A stretch of DNA of 64,000 nucleotides from Legionella birminghamensis (GTDB lineage: Bacteria; Pseudomonadota; Gammaproteobacteria; Legionellales; Legionellaceae). The position numbers and the translations under genes were made by a program. The notes below the pieces were generated by a model, which saw only the letters and a list, made by a program, of their open reading frames with translations, searched no databases and was not told the DNA's origin. The stretch covers positions 1,674,001 through 1,738,000 of the forward strand of contig NZ_UGNW01000001.1 in the NCBI RefSeq assembly GCF_900452515.1. The letters run 5' to 3'. Shown here piece by piece: positions 17,618 through 26,155 of the stretch. Position 1 is the stretch's first letter, and every line of letters starts with the position of its first letter.

Positions 17618-18961
17618 ATGAATAAACACAGCCAGCACAAGCTGCCCCGAGCTCAGATACTGGCAGAGCGGGCTTTTGCATCAATTGAGAACTTCCTGCA
17701 TATTGAAGCGGTTAGTGGCATTGTCCTTCTTCTTGCCGCAGCTATCGCATTAATATGGGCTAACTCACATTGGGCGCTTAGCTATAAAAATCTATGGCAT
17801 ACACCTTTTTTTATCGGGTTAGGAAAGTTTGAAATATCCTGGCCTCTACATTTCTGGATCAACGATGTTCTAATGACTTTTTTCTTTTTAGTAGTAGGAA
17901 TGGAAATCCGTCGTGAAATCCATGAAGGCGCATTAAACAATATTAAGCAGGCGACTCTTCCAATCATGGCAGCCTTTGGTGGTGTTATCGTCCCCGCATT
18001 AATTTTTCTTGGATTTAATTCGCAGCCGATGCTGCTTAATGGCTGGGCAGTTCCGACAGCAACGGATATTGCGTTTGCAGTCGGCGTGCTCGCATTGCTA
18101 GGGCGCGCTATCCCTGGAAATATTAGAATATTCTTACTCACTCTGGCTATTATAGACGACATTGTTGCTGTGATCATTATTGCAGTGTTCTATTCAGGAG
18201 GTCTTAATTATGCAGGCTTTCTGATCGCCGGGCTTGGTATCTTGCTAGTATTGGGTTTTCAACGCATCGGTTTTGGTTCAGCATTTGCCTATATTATTCC
18301 GGGAGCGATCATCTGGATTGGATTGTTTATGACTGGGGCTCACCCCACCTTAGCCGGCGTTGTGCTTGGCCTGATGACACCAATCGTTTCGGTGCGTATG
18401 TCCGAACGCCCATTAGATATACTATCGCGCATTGTTAAAGAGCTTACTGGTCAAGATGTCAAGATGAAAGACAAACACAAAATGTCGCGGTCGCTTAGAA
18501 AGCTTCAGCTAGCCCAGAGGGAATTGTTACCGCCTGTTGTTCGAGTGCAAAGAGCTTTACATCCATGGATTGCCTATGGAGTAATGCCGTTATTTGCTTT
18601 AGCAAATGCTGGTGTCAGCATGAGTAGCGGCGCGTTCTCTGATGAGAATGAACTGAGAATTATTATTGGTGTTGCCCTAGCTTTGGTGATCGGAAAACCA
18701 CTTGGAATTGTCGGCATGAGTTGGGTGTGTGTGAAAATGGGATGGTGTAAATTGACGCGTGGAATAACCTGGAAAGGTATCGGGTTGGTAGGCCTTCTCG
18801 CAGGTATCGGATTTACCATGTCAATTTTTATTGCAATGTTGGCTTTTGATGATGAGAGTTTGCTTAATGCGGCTAAGCTAGGTGTATTAATTGGTTCCCT
18901 TTGTGCTGCTGTATCTGGATTGGCCTGGGGTAAATTTCATATTAACAGGAATAGTTTATGA
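17618..18961 (+). CDS. nhaA: Na+/H+ antiporter NhaA
   Basis: 447 aa inner-membrane antiporter that expels Na+ (or Li+) in exchange for protons. The family signature is clear: [17 protein letters not shown] (88-104), [17 protein letters not shown] (146-162) and [14 protein letters not shown] (176-189), with the paired ion-binding Asp at 180-181. It is longer than E. coli NhaA (388 aa) because of a ~25-residue N-terminal extension and a charged cytoplasmic insert around residues 270-305 ([18 protein letters not shown]). Such inserts occur in other NhaA branches. Transcribed divergently from fusA2 with a 237-bp intergenic region; monocistronic. Confidence 0.93.
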   Translation: MNKHSQHKLPRAQILAERAFASIENFLHIEAVSGIVLLLAAAIALIWANSHWALSYKNLWHTPFFIGLGKFEISWPLHFWINDVLMTFFFLVVGMEIRREIHEGALNNIKQATLPIMAAFGGVIVPALIFLGFNSQPMLLNGWAVPTATDIAFAVGVLALLGRAIPGNIRIFLLTLAIIDDIVAVIIIAVFYSGGLNYAGFLIAGLGILLVLGFQRIGFGSAFAYIIPGAIIWIGLFMTGAHPTLAGVVLGLMTPIVSVRMSERPLDILSRIVKELTGQDVKMKDKHKMSRSLRKLQLAQRELLPPVVRVQRALHPWIAYGVMPLFALANAGVSMSSGAFSDENELRIIIGVALALVIGKPLGIVGMSWVCVKMGWCKLTRGITWKGIGLVGLLAGIGFTMSIFIAMLAFDDESLLNAAKLGVLIGSLCAAVSGLAWGKFHINRNSL

Positions 18962-19008
18962 TAACCCGGAATACATTTTGTGGATTTTCACATCTTCTGA
19001 GGCCATAT

Positions 19009-19239
19009 CTAATAAGTCATTTGCGGAAGCTGATCTTTATATTCACTTTGCCCCTTAGGCCATTTCTGATATGGATTGCAAGAAAAAGGCTCGGCTTCCA
19101 GATCCGATTCAAAAATACAGGTAGAAGCCTGCCTTTGGGGCACTTTTAGGCCAGCGGCCACATTATCAAAACTCATAAGTGGATGATGTGGCGAAGGCGA
19201 CAAAATGGAGTCTATGTCTCTGACTCCGGATTTTTTCAA
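19009..19239 (-). CDS. Possible small protein coupled to the upstream gene
   Basis: 76 codons whose ATG overlaps the stop of 19236-20180 by 4 bp, the arrangement of coupled genes. The sequence is Pro-, Ser- and Gln-rich without recognisable fold (SPSPHHPLMSF; QKWPKGQSEYKDQLPQ). An opposite-strand frame of 63 codons (18958-19149) overlaps it and is less convincing. It could be a real accessory protein or chance. Confidence 0.35.
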   Translation of the reverse strand: MKKSGVRDIDSILSPSPHHPLMSFDNVAAGLKVPQRQASTCIFESDLEAEPFSCNPYQKWPKGQSEYKDQLPQMTY

Positions 19240-20180
19240 ATCTTCGGAGAATCAGGGGTTTGTTTATCCTTGGCTACTTGATAGGTTTTAGTGCCTGAAG
19301 CGGCTTTAAAATGGCCTGCTGAACCTCTAAATACTGAAGTAGGCTGTTCTAGTTTAATAATACTTTCATGAAGATCCCTTAAATTATCAGCTAAATTAGA
19401 ATCAGAATATTCATTCAATAATTTATGGGTTAAGACTTTTAGTTTTTTAAGGACAACTTCCCTGTTTTCACCGTTAATATGAATGTTTTCTGGAAAATGC
19501 CTGGTGAATTGCACTAAGGAATATTCGAGCATTCGCATATTATCGTCGCTTGGACCTTGAAAAAACATCTCCAGCATTTCCTCAGGATCGGCATTGATAA
19601 GCTCGGCACTCATTATTATCTTAGCTTCGGGTTGAACGAATGCGTTACCCCTCTCCTCAGAAGAATTAGTCAATTGATCTCTCATATTAAAATCAACCAT
19701 ATCTGCAAAATCTTCTATATCGTTTTCACTTTTAATTAATTGCCCTATGGTTTTGAGATCGGAGGACAATAAATTCAGCAATTCATGTTTTTCCTCAGGA
19801 TACTGATCAATTAAATCTTTAAGATCAGTCAAATTCTGCAATACATTTCGAAGGCTCTTGATATTCTTATCTTCCATGATGGATTTGAAGGTCTCACTTG
19901 ATATGGTAGGCATATTACATTCCCCGTCCTTGTTGTTTAATTGATATGCACCTACTTTATTATATGCAAATTTTTGTACTTGTGTTGGCAATATCACCTT
20001 ATTGGCAAAACATGCGGCCATCCGCCCAACAATTGAAAACTGATTCAAATGATTGTTCAGGTTGAGTTTATAGTTGTTAGTGTTAATATTCCCTGCTTGT
20101 ACCACATTATTTACATCAGGATTTTCAAATGAAAAAAGTATTTCTGGCTTTGGCTCTATTACCCGTCTTATGTTTTGCAA
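19236..20180 (-). CDS. Unknown helical protein, effector candidate
   Basis: Up to 314 aa, unrecognised. Residues 85-270 are rich in helices with Leu/Ile heptads (IKSLRNVLQNLTDLKDLIDQYPEE; ENREVVLKKLKVLTHKLLNEY). The C-terminal tail is polar (TYQVAKDKQTPDSPKI). No signal peptide or membrane segment. The start at 20180 has no visible ribosome-binding site and overlaps by 52 bp the divergent small secreted protein at 20129; an internal Met at residue ~89 (CNMPTISSETF) has GGGGA upstream, so the true protein may be shorter. Confidence 0.55.
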   Translation of the reverse strand: MQNIRRVIEPKPEILFSFENPDVNNVVQAGNINTNNYKLNLNNHLNQFSIVGRMAACFANKVILPTQVQKFAYNKVGAYQLNNKDGECNMPTISSETFKSIMEDKNIKSLRNVLQNLTDLKDLIDQYPEEKHELLNLLSSDLKTIGQLIKSENDIEDFADMVDFNMRDQLTNSSEERGNAFVQPEAKIIMSAELINADPEEMLEMFFQGPSDDNMRMLEYSLVQFTRHFPENIHINGENREVVLKKLKVLTHKLLNEYSDSNLADNLRDLHESIIKLEQPTSVFRGSAGHFKAASGTKTYQVAKDKQTPDSPKI

Positions 20181-20347
20181 AATGTGTTACCCCCTGGGAA
20201 GATGTTAAAAGCTCCGTTAAAGATATATTAGTATGCCGGCTGGAAGTGCCTAATGGCTGGTTACTGCAAACGTCATACTGGTACACATCCACCGTTATTT
20301 TTGTTCCGGATGAAAAGCATGAGTGGGTGCTTGATACTAATTCCTGA
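20129..20347 (+). CDS. Small secreted protein, 72 aa
   Basis: A textbook signal peptide (MKK, then VFLALALLPVLCFA with cleavage after CFA) leads a ~55-residue mature protein with two Cys (CVTPWED, DILVCRLE) and many Trp, ending KHEWVLDTNS. AGGA lies 8 bp before the ATG. No family is recognised; the mature part has beta-strand character and may hold one disulfide. Followed after 43 bp by the perfect palindrome of repeat element E1, whose TTCG-loop hairpin could end its transcript. Confidence 0.65.
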   Translation: MKKVFLALALLPVLCFAKCVTPWEDVKSSVKDILVCRLEVPNGWLLQTSYWYTSTVIFVPDEKHEWVLDTNS

Positions 20348-20390
20348 TGTGAGATAGTGCTTGGTCGAGGCTCTCCCTGCGCAGCCCCTT

Positions 20391-20616
20391 CGAATCCCCG
20401 CGGCTTCGGCCGCGGGGTCCAATGAATCTTATTCGGATCCCCAATTTACTGGGCAGTTCATTCAATGTTTACTTCTGGCAGGATTGTAGTTTTCTAAGCT
20501 CTTGCTTAAGCCCACCATGGGCCCCGCGGTCGAAGCCGCGGGGATTCGGTGGTTTTCGCCCGCGGGGATTCGATGGGCTTCGTCCGCAGTTGGATGGGCT
20601 TTGGCGCTTGAATTCG
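20391..20616. repeat. Palindromic repeat element E1
   Basis: Two opposed GC-rich palindromes around ~100 bp. The left one (20396-20417) is a perfect 9-bp stem CCCCGCGGC/GCCGCGGGG with a TTCG loop. The right one (20522-20543) pairs CCCCGCGG with CCGCGGGG and continues GATTCG. Behind the right palindrome, decaying copies of a ~24-bp unit repeat its second half (CCCGCGGGGATTCGATGGG; CGTCCGCAGTTGGATGGG). Lies between convergent genes 20129-20347 and 20636-21985. Confidence 0.85.
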
Positions 20617-20635
20617 AATGAGTATTAAACGCGGT

Positions 20636-21985
20636 TTAGAATTTAACCCTTTTACCCTCTTGTAAATTTTCTCCCTCAAGTATATCACTTAGATCCAGTA
20701 CAGATTGAGTCCTCTTCAATTGGCGCCGCGGAGCTCCTTTCTCTTTTTGAGGTGATCCATTGGTATTGGTAAAGAAACCTGGACTATGTGGGGCAGCAAT
20801 TTTTTCCAAGGCAGGCGCTGGATTGCTAGCAGGCTCTGGTTTTTTTATTATGGTATTTAAATCCAGTACAGGTATGCTGGCATTGTCTCGAAGAAAACAG
20901 TCTTTCTGCGAAACCGCACTATGCTCCAGTATCTGATATTCTTCCTCGGTTAATTTAAAAAGCCCTTCCAGGGTAGCCCGAATATTGTCAGCCGCAAAGG
21001 CTGCAACCTGTTGGCCGCCATGACCATCATAGATAGCAGCAATTCCATTAAAGCATGCGGGTTTACCTGACTCTTTTACAGTTTGAATTAAAACGCTGAC
21101 ATTATCGGCAGAACCCTTTCCTATTGCCCATTCAGCAAGATGCTCAGACAGGGACATTTCTGAAGCCAATTTAGGTTTCCCATTATTAAATGCTTTAAGA
21201 GCATTCATCAAATATTGTTCCTGAACCTGCTTCTCCCTACCCTGCTTTTCCTGAGGCGTTTCGTCTATTTTTCTATCTTCCGCTTTTTCCTCTGCTTTCG
21301 CCCCATCGGTGAATCCGTCACAACTACTAATTAACTGGACCGAATACCCAGGTGGAATATTAGACAAGTCAGCAATACTAATATCAGAATCTGCAATGAC
21401 TGACGGTGCATATAGGGCATCACCCAATGCCCTTGCTACTGCCAGACTGCCAAACACTCTGCCAGAGAGCACACATCCACCTGCTTCTATTATTCGCTCT
21501 CTTTCCAGATTAGGCGTATGTGTTCTTCGATTTAATCGGGTGGCAGAAATAACTTCCGCGTTCTCATTATAGATAGCAACAAATGCTGCGGCATCGGCCA
21601 GTAAAGCCGTGATCAAAAAATTATTCTTGATCACCGTGGTTACTGCTGTCGATCCAGCATGATCTAATTCCTTCTTGTTGATAATTTCCGCATTTATCTG
21701 CCTATGGGCAGTCCACAAGCGTTGTCCGATTTGTTCGGGAGTCAGTCCACTTAATGCTTCTGGATTAAATTCCGACCAGGCGAGGGTATCCTCTTGTCGG
21801 TGCCGCTTTCCCATTAACTCGGTAAAGCCGAAGCCCTGCTCAGGTTTACCGCCCTGCTCCCGTATTTCTGATGGTATGGATGTAATATCTTTGTCTGTTG
21901 AAGTAATTGGCATGAATTTTGTCATTGTATCAGTTTGACCAAATTTTAATCTAGCATGGGCTTTATTACAAGTCTCATAACCCAA
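20636..21985 (-). CDS. PP2C-type protein phosphatase with rearranged motif order
   Basis: 449 aa. Metal-dependent Ser/Thr phosphatase motifs are all present but in an unusual order: GKRHRQED (59-66, motif 1), AGSTA (110-114), GSLAVARALGD (179-189), SSCDGFTD (221-228), GSADNVSVLI (291-300) and only then AAIYDGHGGQQVAAF (316-330). In ordinary PP2C enzymes DGHGG directly follows motif 1. The metal-binding Asp residues appear conserved, so the fold and activity may be kept through circular permutation of one segment. A charged insert (229-258) and a disordered tail rich in Pro and Lys (380-449) follow effector style. Start codon uncertain (Met1, 21 or 25); no good ribosome-binding site. No signal peptide. 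Confidence 0.8.
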   Translation of the reverse strand: MGYETCNKAHARLKFGQTDTMTKFMPITSTDKDITSIPSEIREQGGKPEQGFGFTELMGKRHRQEDTLAWSEFNPEALSGLTPEQIGQRLWTAHRQINAEIINKKELDHAGSTAVTTVIKNNFLITALLADAAAFVAIYNENAEVISATRLNRRTHTPNLERERIIEAGGCVLSGRVFGSLAVARALGDALYAPSVIADSDISIADLSNIPPGYSVQLISSCDGFTDGAKAEEKAEDRKIDETPQEKQGREKQVQEQYLMNALKAFNNGKPKLASEMSLSEHLAEWAIGKGSADNVSVLIQTVKESGKPACFNGIAAIYDGHGGQQVAAFAADNIRATLEGLFKLTEEEYQILEHSAVSQKDCFLRDNASIPVLDLNTIIKKPEPASNPAPALEKIAAPHSPGFFTNTNGSPQKEKGAPRRQLKRTQSVLDLSDILEGENLQEGKRVKF

Positions 21986-22045
21986 TGCAAAGCAATTCTG
22001 CCTGTCTTTGATATACTCAAATTATGATCGGTTGCAGAGAATAAA

Positions 22046-24250
22046 ATGAGTATCTATGGGCTTTATCAGAAGATGTTTAAATATCAAATGCAACAGCCCA
22101 TGCTATTTGCATTGTTAATTTTCTCGGTTTTTGGAGCCGTTTTGTTCCAATGCCTGCAACCAGTCATTGTGGAATGGTTGATTAACAAAGTAATAAGCAG
22201 CCAGGACACTTTCCTATTAGCAATCGCCATATCACTTTTATCCATCAATTTTTTATTTTTCTGTCTTGTTTTTATAATGCGCATTAAAATTTTATCGTCA
22301 ATGGGCGCAAGGATTATGGCAGACATTAGATGTCAGCTATTTTCACGACTCCAGGACATGGATCTCGATGAGTATTACAAGACAAAAACCACTCCTCTTA
22401 TTTCTTATTTCAGTGAGCATTTATCCCTTATTGAGAGCACTACCCTTTTTATTACATGGAGTATAATAGGTGATTTCTTTCTTTGCATATCCGCCGCGGC
22501 CGTTTTATTTTATTTTGACTGGCTTATTACACTCATTCTTTTACCTTGTGTAATATTGATACTAAGTTTATCCAGGTTCTTTTTTAGACAAACCGCCAAA
22601 GAAACTAAAAACAAGCAGCTAGTCGATGCAGAAATTATTGACACGGTTCAGGAAAACATTTCGATGCAAGACGTGATCCGTCTGGAGCTGCTCAAAAATT
22701 ATAGAAAAAATCTGTTTAAATCCATAATCAATGAATCGATTAATATTAACTGCAGATACAATCTCAATCTGGGCTTATCCAGTATCTCCTTATTATTGGG
22801 GGTAACTTTCTCAATACTTCTGATTTATAGCCTGGGAGGCGTACTGGTTTTCTACAAAGTGTTAAGTATGGGAGCTTTCGTTGGATTCATCCTCTTATTC
22901 AGGACTTTTTTAGGTGCAATTAACAACATCAGCAACACGCTTCCCCTGATCATGCGCTGTGCTGCCAGCTTTGAGGTGATTGACGGATTATTAAAAACCA
23001 GACAAACATCGCCTCGTGAAACTAATTTGCCACGCATTGAAAACGCGCTCGCATTCGAAGAGGTTTCCTTTAATTACAATAGCGGAATGCCATCCTTAAA
23101 ATCTTTAAGTTTTAAGATTAAAGCGGGTCAGTTTGTAGGAATAGTTGGTTTAAGCGGCTCCGGGAAGAGCACACTTTTAAAACTGATATTAAAGGAGCTA
23201 AAACCAACTACAGGTAATATTTTTTTTGATAATCAGAATTATAGTAATATTCCCCAGGAATCGCTCCTTGCACAAACTTCAGTCGTAATGCAGGAACCTA
23301 AATTATTCGAAGGAAGTATTTTAAAAAATATTGAAATGGGTAAGCTTGGCGCATCAGAGGATGAAGTAATTCAGGCGGCAAAGAAAGCTGGAGTTCATGA
23401 AGAAATTATCAAGTTGCCACAAGGATACAATACTATGATTGGGCGCAAACATTCGAATTTGTCGGGTGGTCAGAAACAAAGAATCTGCATCGCCCGTGCA
23501 TTAATTGCCAATCCCGCCATTCTCTGCCTGGATGAAGCAAGCTCGTCACTTGATCCATTTTCTTCATCATTGATAGATCAAACGATTTCCGAGTTGGCGG
23601 GTCTGCATACTATTATTTCGATCACGCATAGACTAGGATCTGTAGTTAACGCTGACTCTATACTGGTAATGAACCAAGGTCAGATTATTGAAAGCGGCAA
23701 TCACATTTCGTTACTGAAGCAGAATGGTTTCTATGCGCAGCTATGGAATAAACAACAAGGATTTACATTGATACCCGAACAGGGTTTCGTAAAAGTGAAT
23801 CCCGACTGGCTTAAACATATCCCCCTGATTGCTGATTTGGACGACAATACAAAGAGGGAAATAGCTGACAGTATGATTACTGAGCGCTGGGACAAAGGTG
23901 AGATTGTATTTAAACAAGGCGATCCTGAAGACAAATTCTATATTATTGCTATAGGGATGGTTGACGTTTTCTTAGAGAAGAATGCTACAGAAAAACATAT
24001 CGCCAGTTTAAGTGATGGAGATTTCTTTGGAGAAATTGGATTACTCTATCACTGTGAACGAAATGCCACAGTAAAAACAAATTCAACGTGCCTTTTTTTA
24101 TCACTCTCTTCTGATGCATTTTATAAAATTATTCATAATCTGCCAGAAGATAAAATGCAGAACTTTCTTGAAAAAGCGTATGTCCGTTTGACAGAAGAGC
24201 AAAAAACAAATGCTTACGCCACGCGATTTAATCTGAAAAACCTAGACTGA
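22046..24250 (+). CDS. ABC exporter fused to a cyclic-nucleotide-binding domain
   Basis: 734 aa. Residues 15-305 form a type IV ABC transmembrane domain with about six segments. The nucleotide-binding domain is at 335-570: Walker A GLSGSGKST (369-376), signature LSGGQKQR (472-479), Walker B ILCLDEASS (492-500), switch His 528. Residues ~600-715 add a CNMP-binding domain: DKGEIVFKQGDPEDKFYIIAIGMVDVF, then the phosphate-binding cassette FGEIGLLYHCERNATV (661-676) with the conserved Glu and Arg. This predicts an exporter gated by cAMP or cGMP; substrate unknown. The gene shortly precedes an adenosine-deaminase-like gene in the same direction (127-bp gap), so a nucleotide link is conceivable. Confidence 0.85.
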   Translation: MSIYGLYQKMFKYQMQQPMLFALLIFSVFGAVLFQCLQPVIVEWLINKVISSQDTFLLAIAISLLSINFLFFCLVFIMRIKILSSMGARIMADIRCQLFSRLQDMDLDEYYKTKTTPLISYFSEHLSLIESTTLFITWSIIGDFFLCISAAAVLFYFDWLITLILLPCVILILSLSRFFFRQTAKETKNKQLVDAEIIDTVQENISMQDVIRLELLKNYRKNLFKSIINESININCRYNLNLGLSSISLLLGVTFSILLIYSLGGVLVFYKVLSMGAFVGFILLFRTFLGAINNISNTLPLIMRCAASFEVIDGLLKTRQTSPRETNLPRIENALAFEEVSFNYNSGMPSLKSLSFKIKAGQFVGIVGLSGSGKSTLLKLILKELKPTTGNIFFDNQNYSNIPQESLLAQTSVVMQEPKLFEGSILKNIEMGKLGASEDEVIQAAKKAGVHEEIIKLPQGYNTMIGRKHSNLSGGQKQRICIARALIANPAILCLDEASSSLDPFSSSLIDQTISELAGLHTIISITHRLGSVVNADSILVMNQGQIIESGNHISLLKQNGFYAQLWNKQQGFTLIPEQGFVKVNPDWLKHIPLIADLDDNTKREIADSMITERWDKGEIVFKQGDPEDKFYIIAIGMVDVFLEKNATEKHIASLSDGDFFGEIGLLYHCERNATVKTNSTCLFLSLSSDAFYKIIHNLPEDKMQNFLEKAYVRLTEEQKTNAYATRFNLKNLD

Positions 24251-24377
24251 TGGTACAGGTCTTACTAAGCCCATTATTCCATCCGCATGAGCAAACTTAC
24301 CGCACAGAAGCTATTTATGGAACTTCTTGTCTGTTTATGAAAGAATGGCGCGGTATTAATGAATTAGGGAAAAAATC

Positions 24378-25940
24378 ATGCTGGAATTTTTTTTTGGAAA
24401 AACAAAACCTGCTTCTTCATCACTGGATGGTCAGGTTATCGACTTGAATAAATGTGAAGGCAGCTCGAAACAAAGACCCCTTGTACATTTACCGCCTTTA
24501 TCGGAAGAGCTCGTACAGGCTCTGCAAAGACATTTAAATATATACTCCCTCAATGATGAATTAGTTAAAAAAATGCCCAAGACAGATCTTCATGTACATG
24601 CCGAGGCTGGCTTTTTAATGGATATGCAACTGGCACGCAAACTTGCTGAGCGCAATAAAGTTGAATTTCCAGAGTATCTCATTGATCCAGAAAGCGATTT
24701 ATGGATGTACCGCGGGCTAGAAGATTTTTGCCAATTTCTTAAGGATTTTCGCGCAATATCCAAGCTGATTCAAACGCCTCAGGATGTTGAGGACATCACC
24801 TATGCATTTTATAAATATTGCTATAAAAATAATGTTATTTTCGCATTGCCGGGGATATCCTGGATCCAATGCAAAGATAAAATGGGGTTTCCAGAATTTA
24901 TCCAGGCTTATAACAACGCACTTTTAAATGGCATGCGTGAATTTGGGGAGGTTAGTATTTTAAGGCTGCGCTACTACATGGAACGCCAGGTTACAGAAGA
25001 AGAAAATGAGGAAATCTGGCAAAATCTGAGGGCACTTCCCAATCGACTAATTACTACCATAGGTTTGGCCGGTGATGAGCTAAATCATCCTTTTGGGAAA
25101 TTTATCCCTTTTTATGAAAAAGTACGGGAGCATCGTGCGATAGCAGGTAATCAGCCCTATTTTTTAACTGCGCATATGGAAAAATACTCGGACTCACAAA
25201 CCATATTAGAGGCGACAAGGCTTCTTGACTGGATAGCGCATGGACGAAACGCTGTAGACAGTGAAGATTGTCTGAATGCCATGATTGCTAAAGGAATGCG
25301 TTTTGAAATTTGTCCAAAGAGCGACATCGCTGTTTATGAAGAGATCCCCGATCTGGATCAACACATCCAGCTAAAAAAATTACTAGCTGCTCAGGTGGTC
25401 ACCTTAAGTTCTGATGATCCTGCTTTTTTTGGGGGAGTAACTGGCGTCTATCAGGACGTTCTCAACGCTAAATTAGTTGATTATTCACAATTGCTGCAAT
25501 GCACTGTGAACGGCTTAATGCCTGCCCAACCTGCCAGTCTCGAGGAGTTCAAAGCAAATCAGCCCAAATTCTTTCAGGAGCAGCAACGCATTGCCATGAC
25601 AGGATTATTGAAAATCCAGTTTTTCCAGTATTACTGGTTAATGCTTCCTTCACTAGTGAATCTTCCTGCAGAAACGGCCCAAAAATTGTTCCAGATCGAT
25701 TTAAAGACATCAGAAAAACAAATAGTGGAATATTTATCAGAAGTAATAGATCCTGTTATTACTGATGCCCTATCGGGTATGCTGCAATGTAAATGTAAGA
25801 TCAGAACCAATACTCAGGCTATTTTGGAAGAAACAAAACAAATGCATAGTGAATTTTATGAAAGATGCAATCAGGATGATACGATGAATCTTGCCTTTTC
25901 ACTGACATCCACTCTTAACTGTTTGTCTGGAATGCTCTAA
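24378..25940 (+). CDS. Adenosine-deaminase-like metal-dependent hydrolase
   Basis: 520 aa. ADA/AMP-deaminase superfamily features: KTDLHVHAEAGFL (68-80) with the metal-binding H-x-H at 72-74; TAHMEK (264-269) where the family has H-A-G-E, giving H-x-E instead of H-x-x-E; WIAHGRNAVDSEDCL (285-299) for the R-I-G-H-G segment; EICPKSDI (310-317); and SSDDPAFFGGV (344-354), the second metal-binding Asp pair. Length exceeds classical adenosine deaminase (~340 aa) owing to N- and C-terminal extensions. Substrate could be adenosine or another purine; the altered catalytic Glu spacing makes this uncertain. AGGGA precedes the ATG. Probably co-transcribed with the ABC exporter upstream. Confidence 0.8.
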   Translation: MLEFFFGKTKPASSSLDGQVIDLNKCEGSSKQRPLVHLPPLSEELVQALQRHLNIYSLNDELVKKMPKTDLHVHAEAGFLMDMQLARKLAERNKVEFPEYLIDPESDLWMYRGLEDFCQFLKDFRAISKLIQTPQDVEDITYAFYKYCYKNNVIFALPGISWIQCKDKMGFPEFIQAYNNALLNGMREFGEVSILRLRYYMERQVTEEENEEIWQNLRALPNRLITTIGLAGDELNHPFGKFIPFYEKVREHRAIAGNQPYFLTAHMEKYSDSQTILEATRLLDWIAHGRNAVDSEDCLNAMIAKGMRFEICPKSDIAVYEEIPDLDQHIQLKKLLAAQVVTLSSDDPAFFGGVTGVYQDVLNAKLVDYSQLLQCTVNGLMPAQPASLEEFKANQPKFFQEQQRIAMTGLLKIQFFQYYWLMLPSLVNLPAETAQKLFQIDLKTSEKQIVEYLSEVIDPVITDALSGMLQCKCKIRTNTQAILEETKQMHSEFYERCNQDDTMNLAFSLTSTLNCLSGML

Positions 25941-25950
25941 TTTGACAAGC

Positions 25951-26142
25951 CGGACGCGGCGGTGACCTACCCGAATCCCCGCGGCGGAGACCTATCCGGA
26001 TCCCCGCGGCGCGACCGCGGGGCCTATTACCAAGCTATTACATGGGCCCCGCGGTCGCGCCGCGGGGATTCGAAAAGTCGCGCCGCGGGGATTCGAAAAG
26101 TTGCACCGCAGGGGTTCGAAAAGTTGTGCCTCGGGGGATTCG
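25951..26142. repeat. Palindromic repeat element E2 with tandem tails on both sides
   Basis: The shortest interior of the family: palindromes at ~26002-26022 and 26047-26066 are only about 20 bp apart. Outside each, half-units repeat: on the left two copies ending ATCCCCGCGGCG; on the right CGCGCCGCGGGGATTCGAAA occurs twice at 23-bp spacing and then decays through two more copies (TTGCACCGCAGGGGTTCG, TTGTGCCTCGGGGGATTCG). It sits exactly between the ends of convergent genes 24378-25940 and 26156-28015. Confidence 0.85.
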
Positions 26143-26155
26143 TGCAGCAGAAACG

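Noticed and set aside
18958-19149. 63-codon frame touching the nhaA stop
   Set aside because: Overlaps a coupled minus-strand frame and has no recognisable protein features; kept out in favour of the minus frame, itself uncertain.
20391-20420. TTCGAATCCCCGCG resembles a tRNA T-arm
   Set aside because: No acceptor, D or anticodon stems around it; the sequence is part of the palindromic family.
20422-20628. 68-codon plus-strand frame with repeated PRGFG-like residues
   Set aside because: Created by repeat element E1; no ribosome-binding site.
24250-24447. 65-codon frame overlapping the ABC exporter stop
   Set aside because: Runs into the better supported deaminase-like gene in another frame; composition unlike a protein and no ribosome-binding site.
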